From NCBI GenBank assembly GCA_015065975.1, contig SVPG01000013.1:1-56085 (forward strand): 56,085 nt of DNA, given 5' to 3'. This DNA is from Oscillospiraceae bacterium. Its GTDB lineage: Bacteria; Bacillota; Clostridia; Oscillospirales; Acutalibacteraceae. The first letter of the stretch is position 1; every line of letters begins with the position of its first letter. This document shows positions 56,080-56,085 of the stretch, in pieces. The notes under the pieces are model-generated. The model searched no databases. It saw nothing but the letters and a program-made list of their open reading frames with translations, and was not told the DNA's origin. Position numbers and translations under genes: made by a program.

Positions 56080-56085
56080 CATCAA

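Overview
The window reads as chromosomal DNA of a Gram-positive anaerobe of the class Clostridia, most like an uncultured gut Oscillospiraceae/Ruminococcaceae relative. This rests on family resemblance (meso-diaminopimelate dehydrogenase, YfhO, DUF2975 plus a small HTH protein, LytTR plus DUF3021, GPH sugar symporter plus GH13, a SecA2-like ATPase, repeat-rich surface protein), on strong AGGAGG-type ribosome sites, and on consensus TTGACA/TATAAT promoters. No database search was possible.

Layout. 1-6.6 kb: partial ROK sugar kinase, an orphan binding-protein lipoprotein overlapping uvrC, a polysaccharide flippase, and a upp/DNA-deoxyinosine glycosylase pair. 6.7-12 kb: a surface-polysaccharide operon with three GT4-type glycosyltransferases (two are tandem paralogues) and a second flippase. 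12-25.4 kb: mostly core functions: a membrane-anchored unknown protein, a probable small RNA, DUF2975/HTH, rlmA, murA, walJ-like hydrolase, rlmH, YfhO, ddh, an MBL-fold lipoprotein and two small unknown proteins. 25.4-27.4 kb: an AT-richer accessory stretch that starts at a tRNA-Gly(CCC) gene. It holds an array of short hairpins joined by GATGAAAT-type linkers, then a strong promoter, a four-helix-bundle (23S intervening-sequence type) gene and a translationally coupled unknown gene. 27.5-39.1 kb: tandem membrane paralogues, an RNA methyltransferase, an autoregulated-looking LytTR/DUF3021 operon, an SGNH esterase, two MBL-fold enzymes, and a GPH symporter/GH13 glucosidase operon.

39.2-51.9 kb is one gene for a surface protein of about 4,194 residues: signal peptide, choice-of-anchor-A domain with a Cys/His-rich insertion, 36 tandem CnaB/DUF5979-like modules, and a C-terminal sorting-type signal. 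Each of the 36 modules keeps a Lys, a Glu and an Asn at the places where CnaB domains form an intramolecular isopeptide bond. The gene has a long structured leader. 52-56 kb: a small lipoprotein, trmL, a 60-residue glycine-zipper-like protein behind a palindromic operator, and a SecA2-like translocase that is a reasonable candidate exporter for the giant protein.

The two most unusual items are the hairpin-array/four-helix/coupled-gene unit next to the tRNA, and the 36-module, possibly covalently locked surface rod with its nearby SecA2. A probable minus-strand small RNA at 13.4-13.5 kb and a conserved-looking flippase N-terminus lying upstream of the first ATG are the next best leads.
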